Origin: Synchiropus splendidus
Lineage: Eukaryota > Chordata > Actinopteri > Syngnathiformes > Callionymidae
NCBI RefSeq assembly: GCF_027744825.2
Contig: NC_071349.1
Coordinates: forward strand, 2,852,001-2,916,000
Direction: 5' to 3'
DNA length: 64,000 nt
A program made the translations under genes and the position numbers. This document shows positions 13,094 to 24,925 of this stretch, one piece after another. The notes below the pieces were generated by a model that was given only the letters and a program-made list of their open reading frames with translations, searched no databases and had not been told where the DNA came from. Numbering within the stretch: position 1 is the first letter of the stretch; each line of letters begins with the position of its first letter.

Positions 13094-15111
13094 TATCTCA
13101 GGCTGAAAACGCATTTTCTGCTTTGTGCCATATATTCTAAGGGAAGGTTCAGAACATGAAATTTTCACCTCCCACTATTGCAGAAAGGCTCTGTCTTGTA
13201 GTTGCACATCAAATCTAAGCTGTCTGAAGTGTTTTTACAAAGTTATCAACATTTTTATGTTTGGCGTTCCGGAATCGACCTTTTCTCAGGCTGAAAACGC
13301 TTTTTACGCATTGTGCCATAACTTTGCATAAAGCTTCAGCACAAGAAATTTTCACCACCCACTATAGCAGAAAGGGTCTTTGTCGTAGTTGCAGATCAAA
13401 TCTAAGCTGTCTGAAGTGTTTTTCCAAAGTTAACAACATTTTTATGTTTGGCGTTCTGGAACCCACCTTATCTCAGTCTGAAAACGTGTTTTTTGCATTG
13501 TGCCATAACTTTGCAGGGACGCTTCAGAACATGAAATTTTCACATCCCACTATAGCAGAAATGGTCTTTCTAGTAGTTGCACATCAAATCTAAGCTGTCT
13601 GAAGTGTTTTTCCAAAGTTATCAACATTTTTATGTTTGGCGTTCCGGAACCCACCTTATCTCAGGCTGAAAACAGGTTTCCTGCATTGTGCCATAACTTT
13701 GCAGGGAAGCTTCAGAACATGAAATTTTCACCTCCCACTATAGCAGAAAGGGTCTTTCTAGTAGTTGCACATCAAATCTAAGCTGTCTGAAGTGTTTTTC
13801 CAAAGTGATCAAATTTTTATGTTTGGCGTTCGGGAATCGACCTTATCTCAGGCTGAAAATGCGTTTTCTGCATTGTGCCATAACTTTGCCAAGACGCTTC
13901 AGAACATGAAATTTTCACCTCCCACTGTAGCAGAAAGGTTCTTACTAGTAGTTGCACATCAAATCTAAGCTGTCTGAAGTGTTTTCCCATAGTTATCAAC
14001 ATTTTTATGTTTGGCGTCCGATAACCCACCTTATCTCACACTGAAAACGGGTTTTCTGCTTTGAGCCATAACTTTGCTGGGAAGCTTCAGAACATGAAAT
14101 TTTAACCTCCCACTATAGCACAAAGGGTCTTTCTAGTAGTTGCACATCAAATCTAAGCTGTCTGAAGTGTTTTCCCAAAGTTATCAACATTTTTATGTTG
14201 GGCGTTCCGTAACCCACCTTATCTCAGGCTGAAAACGCGTTTCACGCATTGTTCCATAACTTTGCAGGGAAGCTTCAGAACATGAAATTTTCACCTCCCA
14301 CAATGGCAGAAAGGGTCTTTCTAGTAGTTGCACATCAAATCTAAGCTGTCTGAAGTGTTTTTCCAAAATTATCAACATTTTTATGTTTGGCGTTCCGGAA
14401 TCGACCTTATCTCAGGCTGAAAACGCGTTTTACGCATTGTGCCATAACTTTGCATAAAGCTTCAGAACATGAAATTTTCACCTCCCAGTATAGTAGAACG
14501 GGTCTTTCTAGTAGTTGCACATGATATCTAAGCTGTCTGAAGTGTTTTTCCAAAGTTGTCAACATTTTTACGTTTGGCGTTCCGAAACCCACCTTATCTC
14601 AGGCTGAAAACGCATTTTCTGCTTTGTGCCATATATTCTAAGGGAAGGTTCAGAACATGAAATTTTCACCTCCCACTATTGCAGAAAGGCTCTGTCTTGT
14701 AGTTGCACATCAAATCTCAGCTGTCTGAAGTGTTTTTACAAAGTTATCAACATTTTTATGTTTGGCGTTCCGGAATCGACCTTTTCTCAGGCTGAAAACG
14801 CTTTTTACGCATTGTGCCATAACTTTGCATAAAGCTTCAGCACAAGAAATTTTCACCACCCACTATAGCAGAAAGGGTCTTTGTAGTAGTTGCAGATCAA
14901 ATCTAAGCTGTCTGAAGTGTTTTTCCAAAGTTAACAACATTTTTATGTTTGGCGTTCTGGAACCCACCTTATCTCAGTCTGAAAACGTGTTTTTTGCATT
15001 GTGCCATAACTTTGCAGGGACGCTTCAGAACATGAAATTTTCACATCCCACTATAGCAGAAAGGGTCTTTCTAGTAGTTGCACATCAAATCTAAGCTGTC
15101 TGATGTGTTTT
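13094..15111 (+). repeat. Spaced duplication, offset 1501 bp
   Basis: About 13094-13610 matches 14595-15111 at offset 1501, which is eight monomers minus three bases. Shared rare marks are GCTTTGTGCCATATATTCTA, AGGCTCTGTCTTGTAG, GTTTTTACAAAG, CGACCTTTTCTCAGG and CTTCAGCACAAG. I noticed about four substitutions between copies, including GTCGTAG versus GTAGTAG and AATCTAAGC versus AATCTCAGC. The roughly 1 kb between the two copies is ordinary mixed monomers, with GCATAAAGC at about 14450. Confidence 0.82.
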
Positions 15112-17093
15112 TCCAAAGTTATCAACATTTTTATGTTTGGCGTTCCGGAATCGACCTTATCTTAGGCTGAAAACGCGATTTACGCATTGTGCCATAACTT
15201 TGCAGGGAAGCTTCAGAACATGAAATGTTCACCTCCCACTATAGCAGAAAGGGTCTTTCTAGTAGTTGCACATCAAATGTAAGCTGTCTGAAGTGTTTTT
15301 CCAAAGTTATCAACATTTTTATGTTTGGCGTTCCGGAATCGACCTTATCTCAGGCTGAAAACGCGTTTCACGCATTGTGCCATGACTTTGCAGGGAAGCT
15401 TCAGAAAATGAAATTTTCACCTCCCACTATAGCAGAAAGGGTATTTCTAGTAGTTGCACATTAAATCTAAGCTGTCTGAAGTGTTGTTCCAAAGTTATCA
15501 ACATTTTTACGTTTGGCGTTTCGGAAACCACCTTGTCTCAGGCTGAAAACGCGTTTTCTGCATTGTGCCATAACTTCTCAGGGAAGCTTCAGAACATGAA
15601 ATGTTCACCTCCCACGATAGCAGAAAGGGTCTTTCTAGTAGTTGCACATGAAATCTAAGCTGTCTGAAGTGTTTTTCAAAAGTTATCAACATTTTTATGT
15701 TTGGCGTTCCGGAATCGACCTTATCTCAGGATGAAAAATCGTTTTCTGCATTGTCCCATAACTTTGCAGGGAAGCTTCTGAACATGAAATTTTCACCTCC
15801 CACTATACCAGAAAGGGTCTTTCTTGTAGTTGCTCCTCAAATCTAAGCTGTCTTAAGTGTTTTTCGAAAGTTATCAACATTTTTATGTTTGGCGTTCCGG
15901 AATCGACCTTATCTCAGGCTGAAAACGCGTTTCCTGCATTGGGCCATAACTTTGCAAGGAAGTTTCAGAACATGAAATTTTAAAATTGCGCTATAGCTGA
16001 AAAGGTCTTTCTAGTAGGTGTGCATCAAATCTAAGCTCTCTGAAGTGTTTTTCCAAAGTTATCCACATTTTAATGTTTGGCGTTCCGGAATCGACCTTAT
16101 CTCAGGCTGAAAACGCGTTTTACGCATTGTGCCATAACTTTGCATAAAGCTTCAGAACATGAAATTTTCACCTCCCACGATAACAGAAACGGTCTTTCTA
16201 GTAGTTGCAGATCAAAACTAAGCTGTCTGAAATGTTTTTCCAAAGTTATTAACAGTTTTATGTTTGGCATTCCGGAATCGACCTTATCTCAGGCTGTAAA
16301 CGCGTTTTCTGCATTGTGCCATACCTTTGCAGGGAAGCTTCAGAACATGAAATTTTCTCCTCCCACTATAGCGGAAAGGGTCTTTCTAGTAGTTGCACAT
16401 CAAATGTAAGCGGTCTGAAGTATATTTCAAAAGTTATCAACTTTTTTATGTTTGACATTCCTGAATCGACCTTATCACAGTCTGAAAACGCGTTTTACGC
16501 ATTGTGCCATAACTTTGCCGTGAAGCTTCAGAACATGACATTTTCACCTCCCACAATGGCAGAAAGGGTCTTTCTAGTAATTGCAAATCAAATCTAAGCT
16601 GTCTGAAGTGTTTTTCCAAAGTTATCAACATTTTTATGTTTGGCGTTCCGGAATCGACTTTATCTCAGGCTGAAAACGTGTTTTACGCATTGTGTCATAA
16701 CTTTGCATAAAGCTTCAGAACATTACATTTTCACATCCCACTATAGCAGAAAGGGTCTTTCTCGTAGTTGCACGTCAAATCTAAGCTGACAGATGTATTT
16801 TTCCGAAGTTATCAACATTTTTATGTTTGGCGTTCCGGAATCGACCTTATCTCAGGCTGAAAACGTCTTTTACACATTGTTTCATAACTTTGCAGGGAAG
16901 CTTCAGAACATCAAATTTTCACCTCCCACTGTAATAGAAAGGGTCTTTCTAGTAGTTGCACGTCAAATCTAAGCTGTCTGAAGTGTTTTTCCAAAGTTAT
17001 CAACATTTTTATGTTTGGCTTTCCGGAATCGACCTTATCTCAGGCTGAAAACGCGTTTTACGCATTGTGCCATAACTTTGCAGGGAAGCTTCA
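15112..17093 (+). repeat. Mixed-monomer region
   Basis: About ten and a half monomers with no long duplication that I could find. Contents include a GGATGAAAAATCG unit near 15729, GCATAAAGC units near 16143 and 16706, and a TTATCCACA variant of the usual TTATCAACA at 16059-16067. No gene, RNA or mobile element is visible. Confidence 0.85.
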
Positions 17094-17982
17094 GAACATG
17101 AAATTTTAAATTTCCACTATAGCAGAAAGGGTCTATCTGGTAGTTGCACATCAAATCTAAGCTGTCTGAAGTGTTTTTCCAAAGTTGTCAACATTTTTAT
17201 GTTTGGTGTTCCGGAACCCACCTTATCTCAGGCTGAAAACGCTTTTTCTGCATTGTGCCATAACTTTGCAGGGATGCATCAGAACATGACATTTTCACCT
17301 CCCACAATAGCATATAGGGTCTTTCAAATAGTTGCACATCAAATCTAAGCTGTCTGAAGTGTTTTTCCAAAGTTCTCAACATTTTTATGTTTGGCGTTGG
17401 GGAACCCACCTTATCTCAGGCTGAAAACGTGTTTTACGCATTGTGCCATAACTCTGCATAAAGCTTCAGAACATGAAATTTTCACCTCCCACTATAGCAG
17501 AAAGGGTCTTTCTCGTAGTTGCAGTTCAAATCTAAGCTGTCTGAAGTGATTTTCCAAAGTCATCAACATTTTTATGTTTGGCGTTCCGGAATCGACCTTA
17601 TCTCAGGCTGAAAACGCATTTTTCGCATTATGCCATAACTTTGCATAAAGCTTCCGAACATTAAATTTTCACATCCCACTATAGCAGAAAGGGTCTTTCT
17701 CGTAGTTGCACATCAAATCTAAGCTGTCTGAAGTGTTTTTCTAAAGTTGTCCACATTTTTATGTTTGGCGTTCCGGAACCCACCTTATCTCAGGCTGAAA
17801 ACGCGTTTTCTGCATTGTGCCATAACTTTGCTGGGACGCTTCAGAACATGAAATTTTCACCTCCCACTGTAATAGAAAGGGTCTTTCTAGTAGTTGCACA
17901 TCAAATCTAAGCTGTCGAAAGTGTTTTTCCAAAGTTATCAACATTTTTATGTTTGGCGTTTCGGAATCGACCTTATGTCAGG

Positions 17983-18144
17983 CTGAAAACGCGTTTTACG
18001 CATGGTGCCATATCTTTGCAGTGAAGCTTCAGAACATCGAATTTTCACCTCCCACTATAGTAGAAAGGTTCTTTCTAGTAGTTGCACATCAAATCTCAGC
18101 TGTCTGAAGATTTGATGGCGTTCCGGAATCGACCTAATCTCAGG
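17983..18144 (+). repeat. Shortened monomer, 162 bp (26-bp deletion), copy 3
   Basis: Same anchor spacing of 162 and same GAAGATTTGATGGCG junction as the units at 6954 and 9184, about 11 kb and 8.8 kb away. Sharing an exact deletion implies common descent rather than independent loss. Nearby it differs from the other two by AAAGGTTC in place of AAAGGGTC. Confidence 0.92.
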
Positions 18145-19191
18145 CTGAAAACGTGTTTTACGCATGGTGCCATAACTTTGCAGGGAAGCTTCAGAACATC
18201 GAATTTTCACCTCCCACAATGGCAGAAAGGGTCTTTCAAGTAGTTGCACATCAAATCTAAGCTGTCTGAAATGTTTTTCCATAGTTATCAACATTTTTAT
18301 GTTTGGCGTACCAGAATCGACCTTATCTCAAGCTGAAAACGCGTTTTCTGCATTGTGCCATAACTTTGCAGGGAAGCTTCAGAACATGAAATTTTCACCT
18401 CCCACTATAGCAGAAAGGGTCTTTCTAGTAGTTGCACATCAAATGTAAGCGGTCTGAAGTGTATTTCAAAAGTTATCAACTTTTTTATGTTTGACGTTCC
18501 TGAATCGACATTATCACAGGCTGAAAACGCGTTTTACGCATTGTTCAATTACTTTGCCGTGAAGCTTCAGAACATGAAATTTTCACCTCCCACAATGGCA
18601 GAAATGGTCTATCTAGTAGTTTCACGTGAAATCTAAGCTGTCTGAAGTGTTTTTCCAAAGTTGTCAACATTTTTATGTTTGGCGTTCCGGAACCCACCTT
18701 ATCTCAGTCTGAAAACGTCTTTTCTGGATTGTGCCATAACTTTGCAGGGAAGCCTCAGAACATGAAATTTTCACCTCCCACTATAGTAGAAAGGGTCTTT
18801 CTAGTAGTTGCACATCAAATCTGAGCTGTCTGAAGTGTTTTTCCAAAGTTCTCAACATTTTTATGTTTGGCGTTCGGGAACCCACCTTATCTCAGGCTGA
18901 AAACGTGTTTTACGCATTGTGCCATAACTCTGCATAAAGCTTCAGAACATGAAATTTTCACCTCCCACTATAGCAGAAAGGGTCTTTCTCGTAGTTGCAG
19001 TTCAAATCTAAGCTGTCTGAAGTGTTTTTCCAAAGTCATCAACATTTTTATGTCTGGAGTTCCGGAATCGACCTTATCTCAGGCTGAAAACGTGTTTTAC
19101 GCATTGTGCCACAACTTTGCAGGGAAGCTTCAGAACATGAAATTTTCACCTCCCACTATAGCAGAAAGGGTCTTTCTAGTAGTTTCACGTG

Positions 19192-21532
19192 AAATCTAAG
19201 CTGTCTGAAGTGTTTTTCCAAAGTTGTCAACATTTTTATGTTTGGCGTTCCGGAACCCACCTTATCTCAGTCTGAAAACGTCTTTTCTGGATTGTGCCAT
19301 AACTTTGCAGGGAAGCCTCAGAACATGAAATTTTCACCTCCCACTATAGTAGAAAGGGTCTTTCTAGTAGTTGCACATCAAATCTGAGCTGTCTGAAGTG
19401 TTTTTCCAAAGTTATCAACATTTTTATATTTGGCGTTCCGGAATCGACCTTATCTCAGGCTGAAAACGCGTTTTACGCATTGTGCAATAACTTTCCAGGG
19501 AAGCTTCAGAACATCGAATTTCCACCACATACGATAGCAGAAAGGGTCTTTCTAGTAGTTGCACATCAAATCTAAGCTGTCTGAAGTGTTTTTCCAAAGT
19601 TATCAACTTTTTATGTTTGGCGTTCCGGAATCGACCTTATCTCAGGCTGAAAACGCGTTTTACGCATTGAGCCATAACTTTGCAGGGAAGCTTCAGAACA
19701 TCGAATTTTCACCACCCACTATTGCAGAAAGGGTCTTTCTAGTAGTTGCACATCAAATCTAAGCTGTCTGAAGTGTTTTTCGAAAGTTATCAACATTTTT
19801 ATGTTTGGCGATCTGGAACCCATCTTATCTCAGGCTGAAAACGCATTTTCTGCATTGTGCCGTAACTTTGCAGGGAATCTTCAGAACATGAAATTTTCAC
19901 CTCCCATAGTAGCAGAAAGGGTCTTTTTAGTAGTTGCACATCAAATCTAAGCTGTTTGAAGTCTTTTTCCAAAGTTATCAACATTTTTATGCTTGGCGTT
20001 CCGAAACCCACCTTATCTCAGGCTGAAAACGCGTTTTCTGCATTGTGCCATAACTTTGCAGAGAAGATTCAGAACATGAAATTTTCACCTCCCACTATAG
20101 CAGAAAGGGTCTTTCTAGTAGTTGCACATCAAATCTAAGGTGTCTGAAGTGTTGTTCCAAAGTTATCATATTTTTTTGTTTGGCGTTCCGGAACCCACCT
20201 TATCTCAGGCTGAAAACGTCTTTTCTGGATTGTGCCATAACTTTGCAGGGAAGCCTCAGAACATGAAATTTTCACCTCCCACTATAGTAGAAAGGGTCTT
20301 TCTAGTAGTTGCACATCAAATCTGAGCTGTCTGAAGTGTTTTTCCAAAGTTATCAACATTTTTATATTTGGCGTTCCGGAATCGACCTTATCTCAGGCTG
20401 AAAACGCGTTTTACGCATTGTGCAATAACTTTCCAGGGAAGCTTCAGAACATCGAATTTCCACCACATACGATAGCAGAAAGGGTCTTTCTAGTAGTTGC
20501 ACATCAAATCTAAGCTGTCTGAAGTGTTTTTCCAAAGTTGTCAACATTTTTATGTTTGGCGTTCCGGAACCCACCTTATCTCAGTCTGAAAACGTCTTTT
20601 CTGGATTGTGCCATAACTTTGCAGGGAAGCCTCAGAACATGAAATTTTCACCTCCCACTATAGTAGAAAGGGTCTTTCTAGTAGTTGCACATCAAATCTG
20701 AGCTGTCTGAAGTGTTTTTCCAAAGTTATCAACATTTTTATATTTGGCGTTCCGGAATCGACCTTATCTCAGGCTGAAAACGCGTTTTACGCATTGTGCA
20801 ATAACTTTCCAGGGAAGCTTCAGAACATCGAATTTCCACCACATACGATAGCAGAAAGGGTCTTTCTAGTAGTTGCACATCAAATCTAAGCTGTCTGAAG
20901 TGTTTTTCCAAAGTTATCAACTTTTTATGTTTGGCGTTCCGGAATCGACCTTATCTCAGGCTGAAAACGCGTTTTACGCATTGAGCCATAACTTTGCAGG
21001 GAAGCTTCAGAACATCGAATTTTCACCACCCACTATTGCAGAAAGGGTCTTTCTAGTAGTTGCACATCAAATCTAAGCTGTCTGAAGTGTTTTTCGAAAG
21101 TTATCAACATTTTTATGTTTGGCGATCTGGAACCCATCTTATCTCAGGCTGAAAACGCATTTTCTGCATTGTGCCGTAACTTTGCAGGGAATCTTCAGAA
21201 CATGAAATTTTCACCTCCCATAGTAGCAGAAAGGGTCTTTTTAGTAGTTGCACATCAAATCTAAGCTGTTTGAAGTCTTTTTCCAAAGTTATCAACATTT
21301 TTATGCTTGGCGTTCCGAAACCCACCTTATCTCAGGCTGAAAACGCGTTTTCTGCATTGTGCCATAACTTTGCAGAGAAGATTCAGAACATGAAATTTTC
21401 ACCTCCCACTATAGCAGAAAGGGTCTTTCTAGTAGTTGCACATCAAATCTAAGGTGTCTGAAGTGTTGTTCCAAAGTTATCATATTTTTTTGTTTGGCGT
21501 TCCGGAACCCACCTTATCTCAGGCTGAAAACG
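19192..21532 (+). repeat. Nested duplication, offsets 1314 and 938 bp
   Basis: 19192-20218 matches 20506-21532 at offset 1314 (seven monomers minus two bases), with no difference noticed. The two missing bases lie in a TTATCAACTTTTTATG unit near 19600 and 20914. The spacer 20219-20505 is itself a copy of 19281-19567 at offset 938 (five monomers minus two) and is repeated again at about 20595-20881. The marks CAAATCTGAGC, TTTATATTTGGCG, GTGCAATAACTTTCCAGGG and CACCACATACGATAGC therefore appear three times. This is a compact example of stepwise amplification. Confidence 0.82.
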
Positions 21533-22842
21533 CGTTTTCGGAATTGTGCCATAACTTTGCAGGGAAGCTTCAGAACATTAAATTTTAAACTTGCGCTATA
21601 GCAGAAAGGGTCTTTCTAGTAGTTGTACATCAAATCTAAGCTGTCTGAAGTGTTTTTCCAAAGTTATCAACATTTTAATGTTTGCCGTTCCGGAATCGAC
21701 CTTATCTCAGGCTGAAAACGCGTTTTACGCATTGTGCCATAACTTTGCATAAAGCTTCAGAACATGAAATTTTCACCTCCCACTATACCAGAAAGGGTCT
21801 TTCTAGTAGTTGCAGATCAAACCTAAGCTGTCTGAAATGTTTTTCCAAAGTTATCAACATTTTTATGTTTGGCGTTCCGGAACCCACCTTATCTCAGGCT
21901 GAAAACGCGTTTTCATGATTGTGCAATAACTTTGCATAAAGCTTTAGAACATGAAATTTTCACCTCCCACTATAGCAGAAAGGGTCTTTCTAGTAGTTGC
22001 AGATTAAATCTAAGCTGTCTGAAATGTTTTTCCAAAGTTTTCAACTTTTTTATGTTTGGCGTTCTGGAACCCACCTTATCTCAGGCTGAAAACGTGTTTT
22101 TTGCATTGTGCCATAACTTTGCAGGGATGCCACAGAACATGAAATTTTCACCTGCCGCTATAGTAGAAAGGGTCGTTCTAGTAGTTGCACATCAAATCCA
22201 AGCTGTCTGAAGTGGCTTTCCAAAGTTATCAACATTTTTATGTTTGGCATTCCAGAATCGACCTTATCTCAGGCTGAAAACGCGTTTTCTGCATTGTGCC
22301 ATAACTTTGCAGGGAAACTTCAGAACATGAAATTTTCACCTCCCACTATAGCAGAAAGGGTCTTTCTAGTAGTTGCACATCAAATCTAAGATGTCTGAAG
22401 TGTTTTTTCAATGTTATCATATTTTTATGTTTGGCGTTCCGGAATTGACCTTGTCTCATGCTGAAAACGCGTTTTCTGCATTGTGCCATAACTTTGCAGG
22501 GAAGCTTCAGAACATGACATTTAAACATCCCACGATAGCAGAAAGGGTCTTTCTAGTAGTTGCACATCAAATCTAAGCTGTTTGAAGTGTTTTTCCAAAG
22601 TTATCAACATTTTTATGTTTGGCGTTCCGGAATCGACCTTATCTCAGGCTGAAAACGCGTTTTCTGCAATGTGCCATAACTTTGCAGGGAAGCTTCAGAA
22701 CATGAAATTTTCAACTTCCACTATAGCAGAAAGGCTTTTTCTAGTAGTTGCACATCAAATCTAAGCTGTTTGAAGTGTTTTTCGAAAGTTATCAACGTTT
22801 TTATATTTGGCATTCCTGAATCGACCTTATCTCAGGCTGAAA

Positions 22843-24925
22843 ACACGTTTTCTGCATTGTGCCATAACTTTGCAGGGAAGCTTCAGAACATGAAATTTTC
22901 AACTCCCACTACAGCAGAAAGGGTCTTTCTAGTAGTTGCACGTCAAATCTAAGCTGTCTGAAGTGTTTTTCCAAAGTTATCAACATTTTTATGTTTGGCA
23001 TTCCAGAATCGACCTTATCTCTTGCTGAAAACGCGTTTTCTGCATTGTGCCATAACTTTGCAGGGAAACTTCAGAACATGACATTTTCACCTCCCACTAT
23101 AGCATAAAGGGTCTCTCTAGTAGTTGCACATCAAATCTAAGCTGTCTGAAGTGTTTTTCCGAAGTTATTAACATTTTTATGTTTGGCGGTCCGGAATTGA
23201 CCTTATGTGAGGCTGAAAACGCGTTTTCTGCATTGTGCCATAACTTTGCAGGGAAGCTTCCGAACATGAAATTTTCAACTCCCACTATAGCAGAAAGACT
23301 TTTTCCAGTAGTTGCACATCAAATCTAAGCTGTCTGAAGTGTTTTTCCAAAGTTATCAACATTTTTATGTTTGGCTTACCGGAATCGACCTTATCTCAGG
23401 CTGAAAACGCGTTTTCTGCAATGTGCCATAACTTTGCAGGGAAGCTTCAGAACATAAAATTTTCAACTTCCACTATAGCAGAAAGGCTTTTTCCAGTAGT
23501 TGCACATCAAATCTAAGCTGTCTGAAGTGTTTTTCCAAAGTTATCAACATTTTTATGTTTGGCTTTCCGGAATCCACCTTATCTCAGGCTGTAAAAGCGT
23601 TTTCTGCATTGTGCCATAACTTTGCAGGGAAGCTTCAGAACATGACATTTAAACATCCCACTATAGCAGAAAGGCTTTTTCTAGTAGTTGCACATCAAAT
23701 CTAAGCTGTTTGTAGTGTTTTTCGAAAGTTATCAACATTTTTATATTTGGCGTTCCTGAATCGACCTTATCTCAGGCTGAAAACACGTTTTCTGCATTGT
23801 GCCATAACTTTGCAGGGAAGCTTCAGAACATGAAATTTTCAACTCCCACTACAGCAGAAAGGGTCTTTCTAGTAGTTGCACGTCAAATCTAAGCTGTCTG
23901 AAGTGTTTTTCCAAAGTTATCAACATTTTTATGTTTGGCATTACAGAATCGACCTTATCTCTGGCTGAAAACGCGTTTTCTTCATTGTGCCATAACTTTG
24001 CAGGGAAACTTCAGAACATGAAATTTTCACCTCCCACTATAGCAGAAAGGGTCTTTCTAGTAGTTGCACATCAAATATAAGCTGTCTGAAGTTTTTTTCC
24101 AAAGTTATCAACATTTTTATGTTTGGCTTTCTGGAACCCACGTTATCTCAGGCTGAAAACGCGTTTTCTGCATTGTGCCATAACTTTGCAGGAAAGCTTC
24201 AGAACATGAAATTTTCACCTCCCACTATAGCAGAAAGGGTCTTTCTAGTAGTTGCACATCAAATATAAGCTGTCTGAAGTTTTTTTCCAAAGTTATCAAC
24301 ATTTTTACGTTTGGCGTTCTGGAACCCACCTTATCTCAGGCTGAAAACGCGTTTTCTGCATTGTGCCATAACTTTTCAGGGAACCTTCAGATCATGAAAT
24401 GTTCATTTCCCACGATAGCAGAAAGGGTCTTTCTAGTAGTTGCACATCAAATCTAAGCTGTCTGAAGTGTTTTTCCAAAGTTATCAACATTCTTATGTTT
24501 GGCGTTCCGGAATCAACCTAATCTCAGGCTGAAAACGCGTTTTACGCATTGTGGCATAACTTGCAGGGAAGCTTCAGAACATCAAATTTTCACCTCCCAC
24601 TGTAGCAGAAAGGGTCTTTCTAGTAGTTGTACATCAAATCTAAGCTGTCTGAAGTGTTTTTCCAAAGTTATCAACATTTTTATGTTTGGCGTTCTGGAAC
24701 CCACCTTATCTCAGGCTGAAAACGCGTTTTATGCATTGTGCCATAACTTTGCAGGGAAGCTTCAGAAAATGAACTTTTCACCTCCTACTATAGCAGAAAG
24801 GGTCTTCCTAGTAGTTGCACATCAAATCTAAGCTGTCTGAAGTGTTGTTTCAAAGTCATCATCATTTTTACGCTTGGCGTACCGGAACCCACCTTATCTC
24901 AGGCTGAAAACGCGTTTTCTGCATT
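22843..24925 (+). repeat. Mixed monomers with a 0.64-kb block reused later
   Basis: About eleven monomers. The block 23035-23673 recurs at about 25666-26304 (offset 2631) and 29612-30250 (a further 3946). Its marks are CATAAAGGGTCTCTCTAG, GGCGGTCCGGAATTGA, TTATGTGAGGC, AGACTTTTTCCAGTAG, GGCTTACCGGAATCG and CATTTAAACATCCCAC. Two adjacent units near 24070 and 24260 share the unusual CAAATATAAGC and GAAGTTTTTTTCC marks. No gene is visible. Confidence 0.82.

Larger units (their letters stand above)
5873..13108 (+). repeat. Segmental duplication, left copy (about 7.2 kb)
   Basis: Stretches of this segment recur in the same order at 17094-22842. The paired stretches are about 5877-6690 with 17094-17907 (offset 11217), about 6889-7590 with 17918-18619 (offset 11029, one monomer fewer), about 11237-12323 with 21160-22246 (offset 9923), and about 12690-13108 with 22424-22842 (offset 9734). 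Shared rare marks include TGGTGTTCCGGAACCCACC with CAGGGATGCATCAG, CATAACTCTGCATAAAGC, the 26-bp deletion monomer, AGTCTTTTTCCAAAG and GTTATCATATTTTTTTG. The right copy is about 1.5 kb shorter and rearranged in its middle part. All of this is satellite sequence. Confidence 0.8.
17094..22842 (+). repeat. Segmental duplication, right copy (about 5.7 kb, internally deleted)
   Basis: This is the counterpart of 5873-13108. Relative to the left copy one monomer is lost near 17908, where the sequence jumps from the 6690 equivalent to the 6889 equivalent. A second jump at about 18617 joins the 7590 equivalent to the TTTCACGTGAAATC unit of 7970 or 8342. A further jump near 18840 re-enters the 6150 equivalent (CTCAACA with GTTCGGGAACCC). 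This copy has only one version of the 162-bp shortened monomer, whereas the left copy has two. The mosaic joins are in register, as expected of unequal exchange. Confidence 0.78.

Noticed and set aside
13094..15111. Inverted repeats or orientation switches between blocks
   Set aside because: I looked for reverse-complement anchors (for example AAGACCCTTTCTGC or CGATTCCGGAACG read on the + strand) and did not notice any. All duplications listed are direct.
16059..16067. TTATCCACA and the per-monomer TTATCAACA resemble bacterial DnaA boxes
   Set aside because: The nonamer occurs once per satellite unit with no AT-rich unwinding element, dnaA or other replication gene, and the context is eukaryotic. 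Coincidence is the simplest reading. Other exact TTATCCACA copies (28615-28623 and 32561-32569) lie in duplicate blocks.
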